This document shows, one piece after another, positions 10,620 through 19,437 of a DNA stretch of 64,000 bases (position 1 is its first letter; each line of letters opens with the position of its first letter). Origin of the DNA: Pseudomonas sp. A-1 (GTDB lineage Bacteria > Pseudomonadota > Gammaproteobacteria > Pseudomonadales > Pseudomonadaceae); the NCBI RefSeq assembly GCF_004801855.1, contig NZ_SSTC01000004.1:1-64000 (forward strand). The letters are read 5' to 3'. A program made the position numbers and the translations under genes. The notes beneath the pieces were generated by a model. It had not been told where the DNA came from. It ran no database searches and saw only the letters and a program-made list of their open reading frames with translations.

Positions 10620-11978
10620 TCAGCGGATGCCGGCGCCGGCCAGGGACTCCGGCGACCACTGGGTCTTGGAGAGCGGCGCGATGTACTTGATGCCGCCGTA
10701 CGGGCCGACCACGCCGTTGATGTTGTAGGTGCCGCCGATCAGGTCGTAGATCATGAACGGGGTGGCGTCCGGGGTCTGCTTGTCGTAGCTCTGGGTCAGG
10801 AAGGCGAAGGAGCCGCGGTACAGCTGGCCACGGGCGTCATACTGGTCGGACGCCAGGGCGACCCAGCTGTCCTCGTCCAGGTAGAAGCGACGCTTGTGGT
10901 AGATGTGGCGGGCGTTGCCCTTCAGGGTGCCTTCCACCACCCACACGCGGTGCTTCTCCCAGCGCACCGCATCCGGATTCAGGTGGTTGGCGGTGGTCAG
11001 CTGCTTGGGATCGGTGGCGTAGGTCAGCTTGTAGGTGTTGTACGGAACGTACATCTCCTTCTTGCCTTCCAGCTTCCAGTCGTAGCGGTCCAGCGCGCCG
11101 TTGAACACGAACACGTCGTCGTAGGTGCCGGAGCCGGAGGTGCCGGGGTTCGGGGTGTCGTAGGCCAGGTTGGGCGCCAGCTTGACGCGACGCTGGCCGG
11201 GCAGGTACTGCCAGGCGCTGCGCGGCTGCACCAGCGGGTTGGCGGCGTCGCGCAGCATGATGGCCTCGCCGGCGCGGCGGGCCGGCGCGGTGTAGGCCAG
11301 CTTCATCTGGTAGTAGGTGTCCTTGGCGCCGATCGGCTTGTTCATGTCCTCGTAGATCGGATAGCTGATGTGCGCCTGGCCGGTGGTGGACAGGGTCGCC
11401 TTGCCGGCCGCATCGACGTTCCACGAGTCGTACTTGGAGGCGATGCTCACGCCCTGGTAGCGCAGCAGGAAGTTCCACATCGCCTCGGCGCCGCTCTTCG
11501 GGATCGGGAAGGGAATGCCCGGCAGGACGTTCTCGACGGCGCTGCCGCCTTCCTTGGACTGCGCGTTGCTGGCGTTCTTCAGGGTGTTGGCGAGCACGTC
11601 CGGCGGCAGCGCCACGCTGCGGTGGGTCGGGTAGACGTCGACGCGGAAAGTCGGGAAGCGCCTGGCCAGCTCGACGGTGGTGGCGGTCAGTTGGTCCTTG
11701 TACTGGTCGACGTTCTTGCCGTCGATGCTCAGCAGCGGCTTCTCGCCGGCGAACGGATCGGGGCGCATGGAGTCGCCGTTCTTGAAACCGGCCGGCGGGG
11801 TGGTCAGGCCGCCCTGGTAGGCGGGGATGGCGCCGTCGGCGCTGGCGGCCGCATCGGCGCCGACCTTGGTCAGGCTGGCGCCGAGCCTGGCGGCTTCATC
11901 GGCGGATACGGCGGCATGGGCCTGGCCGGCGATGGCCAGGGCGAGAGAGGCTGCGATCAGGGTGTGCACGAATTTCAT
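10620..11978 (-). CDS. DUF1329 outer-membrane-associated protein
   Basis: A 452-residue protein with a clear signal peptide (MKFVHTLIAASLALAIAGQAHA). The mature part is a long beta-rich domain of the DUF1329 family (GIPFPIPKSGAEAMWNFLLRY, and WVVEGTLKGNARHIYHKR-type segments), distantly like LolA/LppX-type lipid-binding folds. Family members are nearly always encoded beside DUF1302, as here (39-bp gap). The pair is linked with uptake or handling of fatty-acid-like compounds, but no biochemical activity is firmly assigned. An AACAACAA motif (11980-11987) lies 1 base from the ATG, suggesting Hfq/Crc control. Confidence 0.88.
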   Translation of the reverse strand: MKFVHTLIAASLALAIAGQAHAAVSADEAARLGASLTKVGADAAASADGAIPAYQGGLTTPPAGFKNGDSMRPDPFAGEKPLLSIDGKNVDQYKDQLTATTVELARRFPTFRVDVYPTHRSVALPPDVLANTLKNASNAQSKEGGSAVENVLPGIPFPIPKSGAEAMWNFLLRYQGVSIASKYDSWNVDAAGKATLSTTGQAHISYPIYEDMNKPIGAKDTYYQMKLAYTAPARRAGEAIMLRDAANPLVQPRSAWQYLPGQRRVKLAPNLAYDTPNPGTSGSGTYDDVFVFNGALDRYDWKLEGKKEMYVPYNTYKLTYATDPKQLTTANHLNPDAVRWEKHRVWVVEGTLKGNARHIYHKRRFYLDEDSWVALASDQYDARGQLYRGSFAFLTQSYDKQTPDATPFMIYDLIGGTYNINGVVGPYGGIKYIAPLSKTQWSPESLAGAGIR

Positions 11979-12017
11979 ATTGTTGTTTTCCTGCTCTAAG
12001 GCTGAGAAATACGCGGA

Positions 12018-13946
12018 TCAGAAGGTGGTCTTGAGGGTCAGGTAGACCGCGCCGCGGTCTTCCGTGGTCGAACCACCACCGGAGAAGGACGAGTAGCCGC
12101 CGCCGTAGCAGGTGTAGTCCTGCTCGCCGTCGAAGGCGTTCGGGGTCGAGCCGTCGGTCTGGCCGTCATGGCAGGCCTTGGCCTCGCCGAAGGCGTCCAC
12201 GTATTTCAGGTCGACGAAGTACTGGTTGTAGATGGCGGCGCTCAGGCCGACCGAGTAGTTGCCGGTGTCCTCCGCGCCACCGCCCTGCACCGGGGAAACG
12301 CCATCCAGGCCAAGGTTGACGGAAACCGGCATGCTCAGATCGACGCCGGGGACGACCTGGTACCAGGTCGGGGTGAAGTTGACGCCGATGCCCCAGTTGT
12401 CGCGGGTCGGCTTGTCGATGCCACGGTAGGTGCTCTTGCCCTTGTACAGCGCCTCGTTGTTGCCATCGAGCTCCAGCAGGTTGCTGTAGTACAGCTCGCC
12501 CAGCAGGGTGGCGGCATCGAACAGCGGGGTGTCGCCGATGGTCATCAGGCCGTTGAGGGTCCAGTGCAGGGTGTCGCCGGTGGCGCTCAGGCCGTCGCCG
12601 TCGCCCGGCACGTCGTAGATCACCCCGGTGCCTGCCGAGCGCGGCGGCAGCAGGCCGAAGCCGTTGCCCAGGCCGGTCGAGCTGGTCGAACTGACGATCG
12701 CCGGGATGCTGGCCAGCGGCATGTTGTGGCGGATGTTCAGGTCGCTGCCGACGCTGATGCCGGCGATCTCCTTGGACAGGCTGATGCCGTAGATGTCGAT
12801 GTCGTCGGCGTAGGCGAACTGGTAGGTGGCAGTCTGCAGCGAGTTGTACAGGTTGGCGATCGGGCCACCGGCACCGGTGACGGTCAGGCCGCGGGCGTCC
12901 AGCCAGGCCTGCGGCAGGATCTCCGAGCTGTTGCGGTAGTAGACGCCCAGGGTGCCGTCCAGCCACTCCGGCGACCACTTGGCCATCACGCCCCAGTCGC
13001 CGCGCTTGTCGGGGTTGAGGTCGTCGCCGCGGCGGATGGTGGTCAGCGCGCCCTGGACCGGGATCAGCCCGGGAGTGCCGGTGTGACCGAGCAGGAAGCT
13101 CTGCGCGCCCTCGCCCACCAGGTCGGAACCGCCGTAGTAGGTGCCGGCCTCCGGCAGGCGGGCGGCGTCCCACTCGAGGAAGTACTGGGCGCCGATGGTC
13201 AGCTCCGGGTTGACCTGGAAGGAGGCGGAAATCTGGTTGCGCGGGACGAACAGCTCCTTGGCCTCGGTGCCCGGCGAGGCGGCCAGCTTGGCCAGGTCCA
13301 GGCCCGACTGGCCGTAGCTCAGCGAGTGCACCGGGTTGAGCAGGGTCTCGCCCCAGAACAGGTTGTGCTGGCCGATCTTGGTGCTGAATACCGACTGCTC
13401 GCCCACCTCGGTCTTGTAGAACACGAAGGCGTCGAGGATCTCGCCGGACGGGCCGCTGTAGTAGCGCTGCGCGTAGTTGCTCAGGTGCGGGCTGCCCAGC
13501 GGGACACCGGTACCCGGCAGGCCGCCGATGCCCGGATTGATGCCGGACTGGTCGCCGTTGCCGTTGACGAACGGATTGGAGTTGGAGCCGGTGTTGTCGT
13601 AGGCCTTGTCGTACCAGGCCGCGCCGCTGACGCGAAAGCCCATCGACTCCTGGTAGATCACGTCCAGCTCGGACAGCAGGTCGACCCGGTTGGTGATGTT
13701 GGTGCCCGACTTGCGGAAGTTGTAGTCGCCGTCGTTGTTGTTCGGAGAGCCCAGGAAGCGCTTGCCGGCACTCTCGGTACGCACGCCGTAGTTGTACTTG
13801 GCGGTGTTGTCGAAGCGCACCGACCAGTCCTCGCTGCCGGTGTCGATCTCGACGGCGTGGGCGGCGGGCAGCGAGGCCAGCATGATGGCGGTGGCCAGCA
13901 GGCTGCGACGCAGCGGGGTTGCACCGAGAGTTTGCTTGTTATGCAT
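12018..13946 (-). CDS. DUF1302 outer-membrane beta-barrel protein
   Basis: A 642-residue protein with a signal peptide (cleavage about after AAHA) and a beta-barrel ending in an aromatic residue (AVYLTLKTTF). The sequence has the RFDNTAKYNYGVR, NLFWGETLL and WGIGVNFTPTWY features of DUF1302. It is probably the outer-membrane porin partner of the following DUF1329 protein. It lies second in the operon, after the small hydrolase. The 5' leader carries AACAACAA (complement of 13970-13977), 24-31 bases before the ATG, a candidate Hfq/Crc site. The substrate passing the barrel is unknown. Confidence 0.88.
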   Translation of the reverse strand: MHNKQTLGATPLRRSLLATAIMLASLPAAHAVEIDTGSEDWSVRFDNTAKYNYGVRTESAGKRFLGSPNNNDGDYNFRKSGTNITNRVDLLSELDVIYQESMGFRVSGAAWYDKAYDNTGSNSNPFVNGNGDQSGINPGIGGLPGTGVPLGSPHLSNYAQRYYSGPSGEILDAFVFYKTEVGEQSVFSTKIGQHNLFWGETLLNPVHSLSYGQSGLDLAKLAASPGTEAKELFVPRNQISASFQVNPELTIGAQYFLEWDAARLPEAGTYYGGSDLVGEGAQSFLLGHTGTPGLIPVQGALTTIRRGDDLNPDKRGDWGVMAKWSPEWLDGTLGVYYRNSSEILPQAWLDARGLTVTGAGGPIANLYNSLQTATYQFAYADDIDIYGISLSKEIAGISVGSDLNIRHNMPLASIPAIVSSTSSTGLGNGFGLLPPRSAGTGVIYDVPGDGDGLSATGDTLHWTLNGLMTIGDTPLFDAATLLGELYYSNLLELDGNNEALYKGKSTYRGIDKPTRDNWGIGVNFTPTWYQVVPGVDLSMPVSVNLGLDGVSPVQGGGAEDTGNYSVGLSAAIYNQYFVDLKYVDAFGEAKACHDGQTDGSTPNAFDGEQDYTCYGGGYSSFSGGGSTTEDRGAVYLTLKTTF

Positions 13947-14028
13947 TGCGTTGACTCCGCTTGTTTTTATTGTTGTTGACGATGAAGCGCTTTCAGAGAG
14001 CGGCGGCCTGGGCGACCGGTTGCGACGC

Positions 14029-14604
14029 CTACGCCTGCCGGCGGTCCAGAGCCAGCACGAACTCCTCGGCCTGCGGCCAGGGCCCGTAGCCGGCGGCCGG
14101 ATTCAGGTGACCGACGGCCCCGCAGTTGACCAGCTCGCTGCCCCACTGCCCGGCCAGGCGGGCCACCGCTTCGAAGCTGGCCAGGTGATCGTTGCTGCTG
14201 GCCGCGACCAGGCTCGGGAACGGCAGCGGGCCGGCGGGCAGCGGATCCCAGCCGTTGGCGCGCAGGGTTTCCGGGGTCGGGTAGCCTTGCGGCCACTGGG
14301 CATCGAGATCCGGCGGCGCGGCCAGCAGCGCGCCCCTGATGTCATGGCGGTAACGTGCCGCCCAGTGCGCCACCATCAGCACGCCGGCGCTGTGCGCCAC
14401 CAGGATCACCGGGCCGTCGATCTGCGCCAGCTCGCGCTGGATCGCCTCGACCCGCGCGGCGCAGCTGAGCTTGTCGGTCTCCAGCGGCGGCACCGAGCGC
14501 ACCCTGGCCAGGCGGGCTTCCAGCAGCGTCTGCCAGTGCTCGGCCACATGGTCGCGCAGGCCGGGAACGATCAGGACGGTTGCGGCGGTTTGCAGTTTTT
14601 CCAC
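14029..14604 (-). CDS. RBBP9/YdeN-family alpha/beta hydrolase
   Basis: A 191-residue serine hydrolase with a full triad in view: nucleophile in AHSAG (S72), acid in SSNDH (D139) and histidine in GAVGHLN (H166). The N-terminus TVLIVPGLRDHVAEHWQ is typical of the RBBP9/YdeN group. It is the first gene of the long minus-strand operon, directly behind the paired AraC sites. It could cleave an ester to release the acid that the ligase then activates, but the substrate is unknown. Confidence 0.85.
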   Translation of the reverse strand: MEKLQTAATVLIVPGLRDHVAEHWQTLLEARLARVRSVPPLETDKLSCAARVEAIQRELAQIDGPVILVAHSAGVLMVAHWAARYRHDIRGALLAAPPDLDAQWPQGYPTPETLRANGWDPLPAGPLPFPSLVAASSNDHLASFEAVARLAGQWGSELVNCGAVGHLNPAAGYGPWPQAEEFVLALDRRQA

Positions 14605-14663
14605 GTCAGCACCATTGCTCTCGATATTCGGGTCGGCCAGCCAGCCGACGGCTTGAGATCAAC

Positions 14664-14725
14664 AGTAAAGAGCGCTCCCCCGACCCGCTTTACATTCCGC
14701 GACAGGCAGTTTTCATTTGATGACA
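14664..14725 (-). promoter_or_regulatory. Paired AraC-family operator and promoter of the hydrolase-DUF1302 operon
   Basis: Repeats ttacattccgcgaca (14690-14704) and tttcatttgatgaca (14711-14725) start 21 bp apart. A -10-like TTTACT (minus strand, 14664-14669) lies 20 bp from the proximal repeat, the same geometry as upstream of the ligase gene. Confidence 0.72.
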
Positions 14726-14802
14726 GGCGCCTTGCCACCCGCCCGACTCGCCATCCCGCCGCCGAGACCCGCCGAAACGGCCGTGGCAGAGCGATCACGG
14801 CT

Positions 14803-14817
14803 TTTCATTTGGCGACG
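14803..14817 (+). promoter_or_regulatory. Single AraC-type half-site upstream of the AraC gene
   Basis: tttcatttggcgacg matches the 15-bp repeat found at the four operators but has no partner 21 bp away on either side. It lies just upstream of a -10-like CTATAAG (14824-14830) facing the regulator gene, where it could serve autoregulation. Confidence 0.5.
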
Positions 14818-14884
14818 CCAGGGCTATAAGTGGTGTCCCCGCCAGCGTAGCGGGACGCCATTTGCAAAACGTGGAAACAACAAG

Positions 14885-15898
14885 ATGACCGCCCTCGCCC
14901 GAGCCGCCGTGCTCACCAACTACCAGGAAGTCGCCCGCCACCTGGGCCTCAACGCCCTCAGCCTGCTCGCCCGCTTCGGCCTCAGCCAGAGCCAGCTCGA
15001 CGACCCCAACCAGCGCATTCCGGTCGCCGCCGCGGTCAACCTGCTCGAGGAATCGGCGCGGGTCAGCGGCTGCGAGTCGTTCGGCCTGCGCATGGCCGAA
15101 CTGCGCCAGCTGTCGGATTTCGGCGAGGTCAGCCTGCTGCTCAGCCACCAGCGCACCCTGCGCGACGCCCTGCAGGTGATCGTGCAGTACCGCCACCTGC
15201 TCAACGACTCGCTGGCGATCTTCATCGAGGAGGCGGGGAAGACGGTGATCATCCGCGAGGAAGTGATCACCGACGAGCCGACGCGCAGCCGCCAGGCCAG
15301 CGAGCTGGCGGTCGCCGTGATGCACCGCTTCTGCGCCGCCCTGCTCGGCGCGCACTGGCACCCGATCAGCGTCAACTTCACCCACGAGGCGCCGGCCGAC
15401 CTGACCGTGCACCGGCGCATCTTCGGCTGCAAGCTGGAGTTCGGCAGCGAGTTCAACGGCATCGTCTGCCCCGCCGCCGACCTGGACGCCGCCAACCCGC
15501 TGGCCAACGAGGCCATGGCGCGGCATGCCCGGCGCTACCTGGATTCGCTGCACACCGAGGGCGAGAGTTCGCTGGTGTTCGACGTGCGCAAGAGCATCTA
15601 CCTGCTGCTGCCGATGGGCCGCGCCACCATCGAGCAGATCGCCCAGACCCAGGGCATGAACGTGCGCACCCTGCAGCGCCGCCTGGAGGAAGGCGGCGCC
15701 ACCTTCAGCGAGCTGATCAACGGCGTGCGCCGCGACCTGGTGATCCGCTACCTGGAGAACCCCGGCTATTCGCTCGGGCGCATCGCCGACATGCTCGGCT
15801 ACTCGATGCCCAGCTCCTTCACCCGCTGGTTCATCGCCCAGTTCGGCATGCCGCCGGCGAGCTGGCGCGCGCAGCACGGCGTGGTGCCGCGCAAGTAG
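14885..15898 (+). CDS. AraC-family transcriptional regulator (arabinose-binding-domain type)
   Basis: A 338-residue protein. The N-terminal ligand domain spans about residues 18-205 and the C-terminal double HTH about 235-335 (IEQIAQTQGMNVRTLQRRLEEGG, then LGRIADMLGYSMPSSFTRWFIAQFGMPPASWR). This is the OruR/ArgR-like architecture. The ATG at 14885 starts the conserved MTALARAAVLTNYQEVA segment. AACAACAA (14876-14883) abuts it, suggesting Hfq/Crc repression of the regulator too. It is divergent from the hydrolase operon. The 21-bp-spaced repeats at four promoters of the surrounding locus are its likely binding sites; this is inferred, with no direct evidence. Confidence 0.9.
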   Translation: MTALARAAVLTNYQEVARHLGLNALSLLARFGLSQSQLDDPNQRIPVAAAVNLLEESARVSGCESFGLRMAELRQLSDFGEVSLLLSHQRTLRDALQVIVQYRHLLNDSLAIFIEEAGKTVIIREEVITDEPTRSRQASELAVAVMHRFCAALLGAHWHPISVNFTHEAPADLTVHRRIFGCKLEFGSEFNGIVCPAADLDAANPLANEAMARHARRYLDSLHTEGESSLVFDVRKSIYLLLPMGRATIEQIAQTQGMNVRTLQRRLEEGGATFSELINGVRRDLVIRYLENPGYSLGRIADMLGYSMPSSFTRWFIAQFGMPPASWRAQHGVVPRK

Positions 15899-15966
15899 CG
15901 GCAGGGCCCTCGGCGGACAGCCGCCACTGGGCCTTGTCCGTCAGCGGGTAATCTGCAGCGCGGCGA

Positions 15967-16977
15967 TCACAGCCCCCAGTGCATCAGCGCCAGCACCAGC
16001 GCGACCAGGAAGGCGGTCTCGCCCACCATCAGCAGGATCGGCTTGATGCCCACCGCGGCCAGTTCCTTGAGCTGGGTCTTCATGCCCAGGGCGCTGATCG
16101 AGATCACCAGGCACCAGCGCGACAGCTCGTTGACCCCGCCCTGCACCAGCGTCGGCACCCAGCCGGTGCTGTTGACGCAGGCGAGGATCAGGAAGCCGAC
16201 GGCGAACCAGGGCAGCAGCGGCGGGCGCTTGCCGGTCGGGTCGGCGCCCTGCATGCGGGTGATCATCGCCGCGCAGACGATCACCGGCAGCAGCATGGCG
16301 ACGCGCATCAGTTTGACCACGGTGGCGGTGTCGCCGGTTTCCGGGGACATGCTGTAGCCGGCGCCGACCACCTGGGCGACGTCGTGGATGGTGGCGCCGA
16401 GGAACACCCCGGCGTCCTGCGGCGACAGGCCGAACCAGTTGGCGATCATCGGATAGAGGATCATCGCCACGGTGGACAGCGCCGACACGCCGATCACGGT
16501 GAACAGGGTGGCGCGTTCCTTCTGTGGGTGATTGGGCAGCGCGGCGGACAGCGCCAGCGCCGCCGAGGCACCGCAGATGGCGGTGGCGCCACCGGTGAGC
16601 ATGCCGAACAGGCGCTGGAAGCCGAGCGCCCTGGCCGCCACCATCGACACGCTGATGGTCACTGCCACCAGGATCACCACCAGCGCCACCGGCTTCCAGC
16701 CGAGGCCGGCGATCTGCTCCAGGGTGATGCGCATGCCCAACAGGCACACGCCGATGCGCAGCACGGTGCGCGCGGTGAACTCGATGCCGACCTTGCACTT
16801 GCCGTCCGCGGACAGGAAGTTGAGCGCCATGCCCAGCAGCAGGGCGAACAGCATCACCGGCGCGCCGTAGTGCTCGGAGAGGAAGGTCGCCGCCGCGGCG
16901 ACGATCAGGCTGACCATGAAGCCCGGCGCCAGTTCGCGCACGCGGCTGGGGAAGGAAACGAGAGCGATGGCGCTCAT
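15967..16977 (-). CDS. YeiH-family putative sulfate/sulfite exporter
   Basis: A 336-residue polytopic membrane protein of the UPF0324/YeiH family. About ten hydrophobic helices are visible, with the conserved GGATAICGASAALALS and ATIHDVAQVVGAGYSMS stretches. Family members are annotated as putative sulfate exporters, with little direct biochemistry. Its ATG overlaps the stop of the Rieske gene by 4 bp (ATGA), so it is the last gene of the coupled MFS-FrnE-Rieske-YeiH operon. A sulfite or sulfate exporter would make sense if the TauD-like enzymes upstream desulfonate their substrate (inference). Confidence 0.85.
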   Translation of the reverse strand: MSAIALVSFPSRVRELAPGFMVSLIVAAAATFLSEHYGAPVMLFALLLGMALNFLSADGKCKVGIEFTARTVLRIGVCLLGMRITLEQIAGLGWKPVALVVILVAVTISVSMVAARALGFQRLFGMLTGGATAICGASAALALSAALPNHPQKERATLFTVIGVSALSTVAMILYPMIANWFGLSPQDAGVFLGATIHDVAQVVGAGYSMSPETGDTATVVKLMRVAMLLPVIVCAAMITRMQGADPTGKRPPLLPWFAVGFLILACVNSTGWVPTLVQGGVNELSRWCLVISISALGMKTQLKELAAVGIKPILLMVGETAFLVALVLALMHWGL

Positions 16978-17303
16978 TGAGCGGACTCCTCGGAAGCGAT
17001 GACGATGAACAGCCGGCCGTCTGCCTGCAGCTCGACCGGATAGCTGGCGACCTTGAGCGCGGTCGAGTTGAGCAGGTAGCCGCTGGCCAGGTTGAAGCGC
17101 AGGCCGTGGGCGCAGCACTGGATCACCCGGCCGTCCAGGCGCCCGCCGCACAGCGAGGCGCCCTGGTGCGGGCAGCTGTCGTCGATGGCGTAGAACTGGC
17201 CGTCGACGTTGAACAGCGCCAGGCTCTTGCCGGCGGACTCGACCAGCGCACGCCCACCGGACGCTGGCACCTTCGCCGCCGGCACTTCGATATGGCGGCT
17301 CAT
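16974..17303 (-). CDS. Small Rieske [2Fe-2S] ferredoxin
   Basis: A 109-residue protein consisting of one Rieske domain: first ligand pair in CPHQG, second in QCCAHGLRF (C-x2-H), spaced as in the family. The ATG at 17303 overlaps the preceding stop (ATGA) and gives a complete domain; the longer reading adds 34 unrelated residues. It is likely an electron carrier for an oxygenase or a nitrite-reductase-small-subunit-like ferredoxin, but no Rieske oxygenase alpha subunit is encoded nearby. Confidence 0.87.
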   Translation of the reverse strand: MSRHIEVPAAKVPASGGRALVESAGKSLALFNVDGQFYAIDDSCPHQGASLCGGRLDGRVIQCCAHGLRFNLASGYLLNSTALKVASYPVELQADGRLFIVIASEESAQ

Positions 17304-17959
17304 GCCGGCTGCTCCCGACGCTGCAGCGCGGCGTGCATGGCGCCGAGCAGCACTTCGGTCGACTGCGCCCCGGACACCGTCAGCTGGCGATCGAAGACGA
17401 AACACGGCACACCACCGGCGGCCATGCTGGCCGCCTCGCCGTAGAACGGGCTGCCATCGCCGCGCAGGCTGTCGACCAGCTCAGTCGCGGCGAAGCCACA
17501 GGACTCGGCGGCGATCAGCAGAGTCGCGGGATCGCCGAGATCCTCGCCGTTGTGAAAGTAGGCGGCGAACAGCCGCTCCAGCAGCGCCTCGACCTGCTCC
17601 GCGCTGCCGATGGCGGCGGCGCGCTGCAGCAGGCGGTGGGCGTCGGCGGTGTTGGGCATGCGCAGGATGCGCGCGAAGTCGATGTCCACCCCGGCGGCGC
17701 TGGCTGCCTCGCGCACCTGGGCCTGGCGCAGACGCACCGCCTGCTCGCTGCCGAGGCGGCGCAGGTAGAACTCGGCGAATGGCACGCCCGCGGCCGGCAG
17801 GTCCGGCAGCAGCTGCACGCCGCGCCACTGGATTGTCACCGCCACGTCCGGCCGGGTGGCGCGCAGGCGGGCCAGCGCGCGCTCCAGCTGGCGCTTGCCG
17901 ATCAGGCACCAGGGGCAGATGAAGTCGAAGAACACCTCGATATGCAGCGGCTGGCTCAC
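17300..17959 (-). CDS. DsbA-family oxidoreductase, FrnE/HCCA-isomerase-like
   Basis: A 219-residue thioredoxin-fold protein with an N-terminal CPWC motif in EVFFDFICPWCLIGKRQ and the helical insert and C-terminal GGVPCFVFDRQLTVSGAQ of the FrnE group. There is no signal peptide, so it is cytoplasmic. GTG 17959 is chosen because it overlaps the MFS stop by 4 bp (GTGA) and starts the conserved strand. FrnE homologues act in polyketide or aromatic degradation and redox stress; the isomerase branch is glutathione-dependent. The role here is unknown. Confidence 0.82.
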   Translation of the reverse strand: MSQPLHIEVFFDFICPWCLIGKRQLERALARLRATRPDVAVTIQWRGVQLLPDLPAAGVPFAEFYLRRLGSEQAVRLRQAQVREAASAAGVDIDFARILRMPNTADAHRLLQRAAAIGSAEQVEALLERLFAAYFHNGEDLGDPATLLIAAESCGFAATELVDSLRGDGSPFYGEAASMAAGGVPCFVFDRQLTVSGAQSTEVLLGAMHAALQRREQPA

Positions 17960-19287
17960 GACTGGGCCTCCAGTGCCGCTTCGCTGGCGGTTTCCTCGAC
18001 GCCCTCGCCCTGCAGGCGGGCCATGTCGTTCAGGTAGTAGCGCTTGGCGTAGAAGAACACCGCCGCCGCCGCGATGCTGACCAGCGGCACCAGCTGGAAG
18101 GCGTTGTCCAGGCCGATCAGGTCGGACACCTTGCCGGTGAGCAGCGGGCCGGTGGCGAGGCCCAGCATGTTGTTGGCCAGGGTCAGGGTGGCGAACGCGG
18201 TGCCGTGCACGGTGTAGTGGGTCAGGTTGGCGACCATGGCGCCGGCCGGGCCGGAGGTTCCGGCGGCGATCAGCATGCCCAGGCAGATCAGCGCCAGCTG
18301 GGCGGGGCCGGCCGGCAGGGCGAAGGCCGCCGACAGCAGCAGGCAGCTGCCCAGGCAGTAGCCGATGGCCAGGCCGATCTTGCGATCCGGGCGGTTGCGG
18401 CACATACGGTCGCTGAGCATGCCGCAGAGGATCATGCCGACACCGCTGCACAGCACGATGATGGCGGCGACGCCACCGGCCTGGTCGGTGCCCATCCCGT
18501 AGTAGCGGTTCAGGTAGCTGGGCATCCAGACGATCACGGTGCCGCCGACGAACAGCTGCAGGCCGCTGCCGACGTAGGCGCAGATCACCGAGCGGCTGGA
18601 GTACAGGGTACGCAGCGGGCGCTGGGCCTTGAGCGCCGCCTTACTGGCGGCGTCGACGATGCGCTGGGGCGCGATCTTCGCCTCGCGCACGATGACCGGA
18701 TAGAGCAGCGCCAGGGCCAGGCCGAACAGCGCCATGCCGGCGAACGCCCAGCGCCAGCCGAAGTGCTGGGCCATCACCCCGCCGAGGGCCATGCCCAGCA
18801 CCGAGCCGAACATGCCGCCGGAGATGAACGCGCCGGACAGGGTGGCACGCATCTCGCGCGGGAACACCGAGACCACCACGGCGATGCCGACGCTGCCGTA
18901 GGCGGCCTCGCCGACGCCGACCAGGAAGCGGGCGACGAACATCTGCTCGTAGCTCTCCGCCAGCGCGCAGCCCAGGGTCGCCAGGCTCCACAGCACCGCC
19001 ATGATGGTCAGGCTCCTGACCCGGCCAAAGCGGTCGGCGAGCAGCGACAGCGGGAAGGTCAGCAGGCCGACCATCAATGCGACAATGCCGCTGAGCAGGC
19101 CGAGCTGGGCATCGCTGAGCGCCCATTCGCCCTTGAGCATGGGGAATACGGCGTTGAGCACCTGCCGCGACATGTAGTCGGAGATCAGCAGGCCAAAGGT
19201 CAGGGCGAAGACGATCCAGGCGTAGCGGCGCGGGATGCCGATGGAGGTGTCTTCGCCGTCGTCGGCGGTGGGGTGGTAGGCGGCCAT
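17956..19287 (-). CDS. Major facilitator superfamily transporter
   Basis: A 443-residue protein with twelve predicted helices. The loop 2-3 motif is ADRFGRVRSLT, with its repeat SDRMCRNRPDRKIG in the second half. The N-terminus YAWIVFALTFGLLISDYMSRQVLNAVFP resembles organic-acid or aromatic-acid uptake carriers. It heads the four-gene coupled operon. AACAACAA (complement of 19320-19327) lies in its leader, about 33 bp from the ATG. It is probably the inner-membrane importer for the catabolic locus; the substrate is unknown. No paired AraC-type site is visible upstream. Confidence 0.87.
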   Translation of the reverse strand: MAAYHPTADDGEDTSIGIPRRYAWIVFALTFGLLISDYMSRQVLNAVFPMLKGEWALSDAQLGLLSGIVALMVGLLTFPLSLLADRFGRVRSLTIMAVLWSLATLGCALAESYEQMFVARFLVGVGEAAYGSVGIAVVVSVFPREMRATLSGAFISGGMFGSVLGMALGGVMAQHFGWRWAFAGMALFGLALALLYPVIVREAKIAPQRIVDAASKAALKAQRPLRTLYSSRSVICAYVGSGLQLFVGGTVIVWMPSYLNRYYGMGTDQAGGVAAIIVLCSGVGMILCGMLSDRMCRNRPDRKIGLAIGYCLGSCLLLSAAFALPAGPAQLALICLGMLIAAGTSGPAGAMVANLTHYTVHGTAFATLTLANNMLGLATGPLLTGKVSDLIGLDNAFQLVPLVSIAAAAVFFYAKRYYLNDMARLQGEGVEETASEAALEAQS

Positions 19288-19350
19288 GCTGCCTCCTTGT
19301 GTCTGTCTGGCGTAGGTAATTGTTGTTATGGGTCATGCCTGACCGGTTCT

Positions 19351-19430
19351 GCAAAGGCTTCGCCCGGGGTGAAGCCTTTGCGCAACCTTTGTTTGTACCG
19401 CGCAGGCGGGCCGGCGGTGCGCCGGCCCGC
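19351..19430 (-). terminator. Two hairpins between BKACE-1 and the MFS gene
   Basis: GCGGGCCGGC/GCCGGCCCGC (19406-19430) starts 8 bp past the BKACE stop, followed leftward by GCAAAGGCTTC/GAAGCCTTTGC (19351-19381). Both stems are perfect. They probably end the upstream operon, though T-runs are weak. Confidence 0.55.
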
Positions 19431-19437
19431 TTGAGGG

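Noticed and set aside
14782-14838. A second 21-bp-spaced partner for the AraC-type half-site at 14803
   Set aside because: Neither 14782-14796 nor 14824-14838 matches the repeat, so this is called a single site only.
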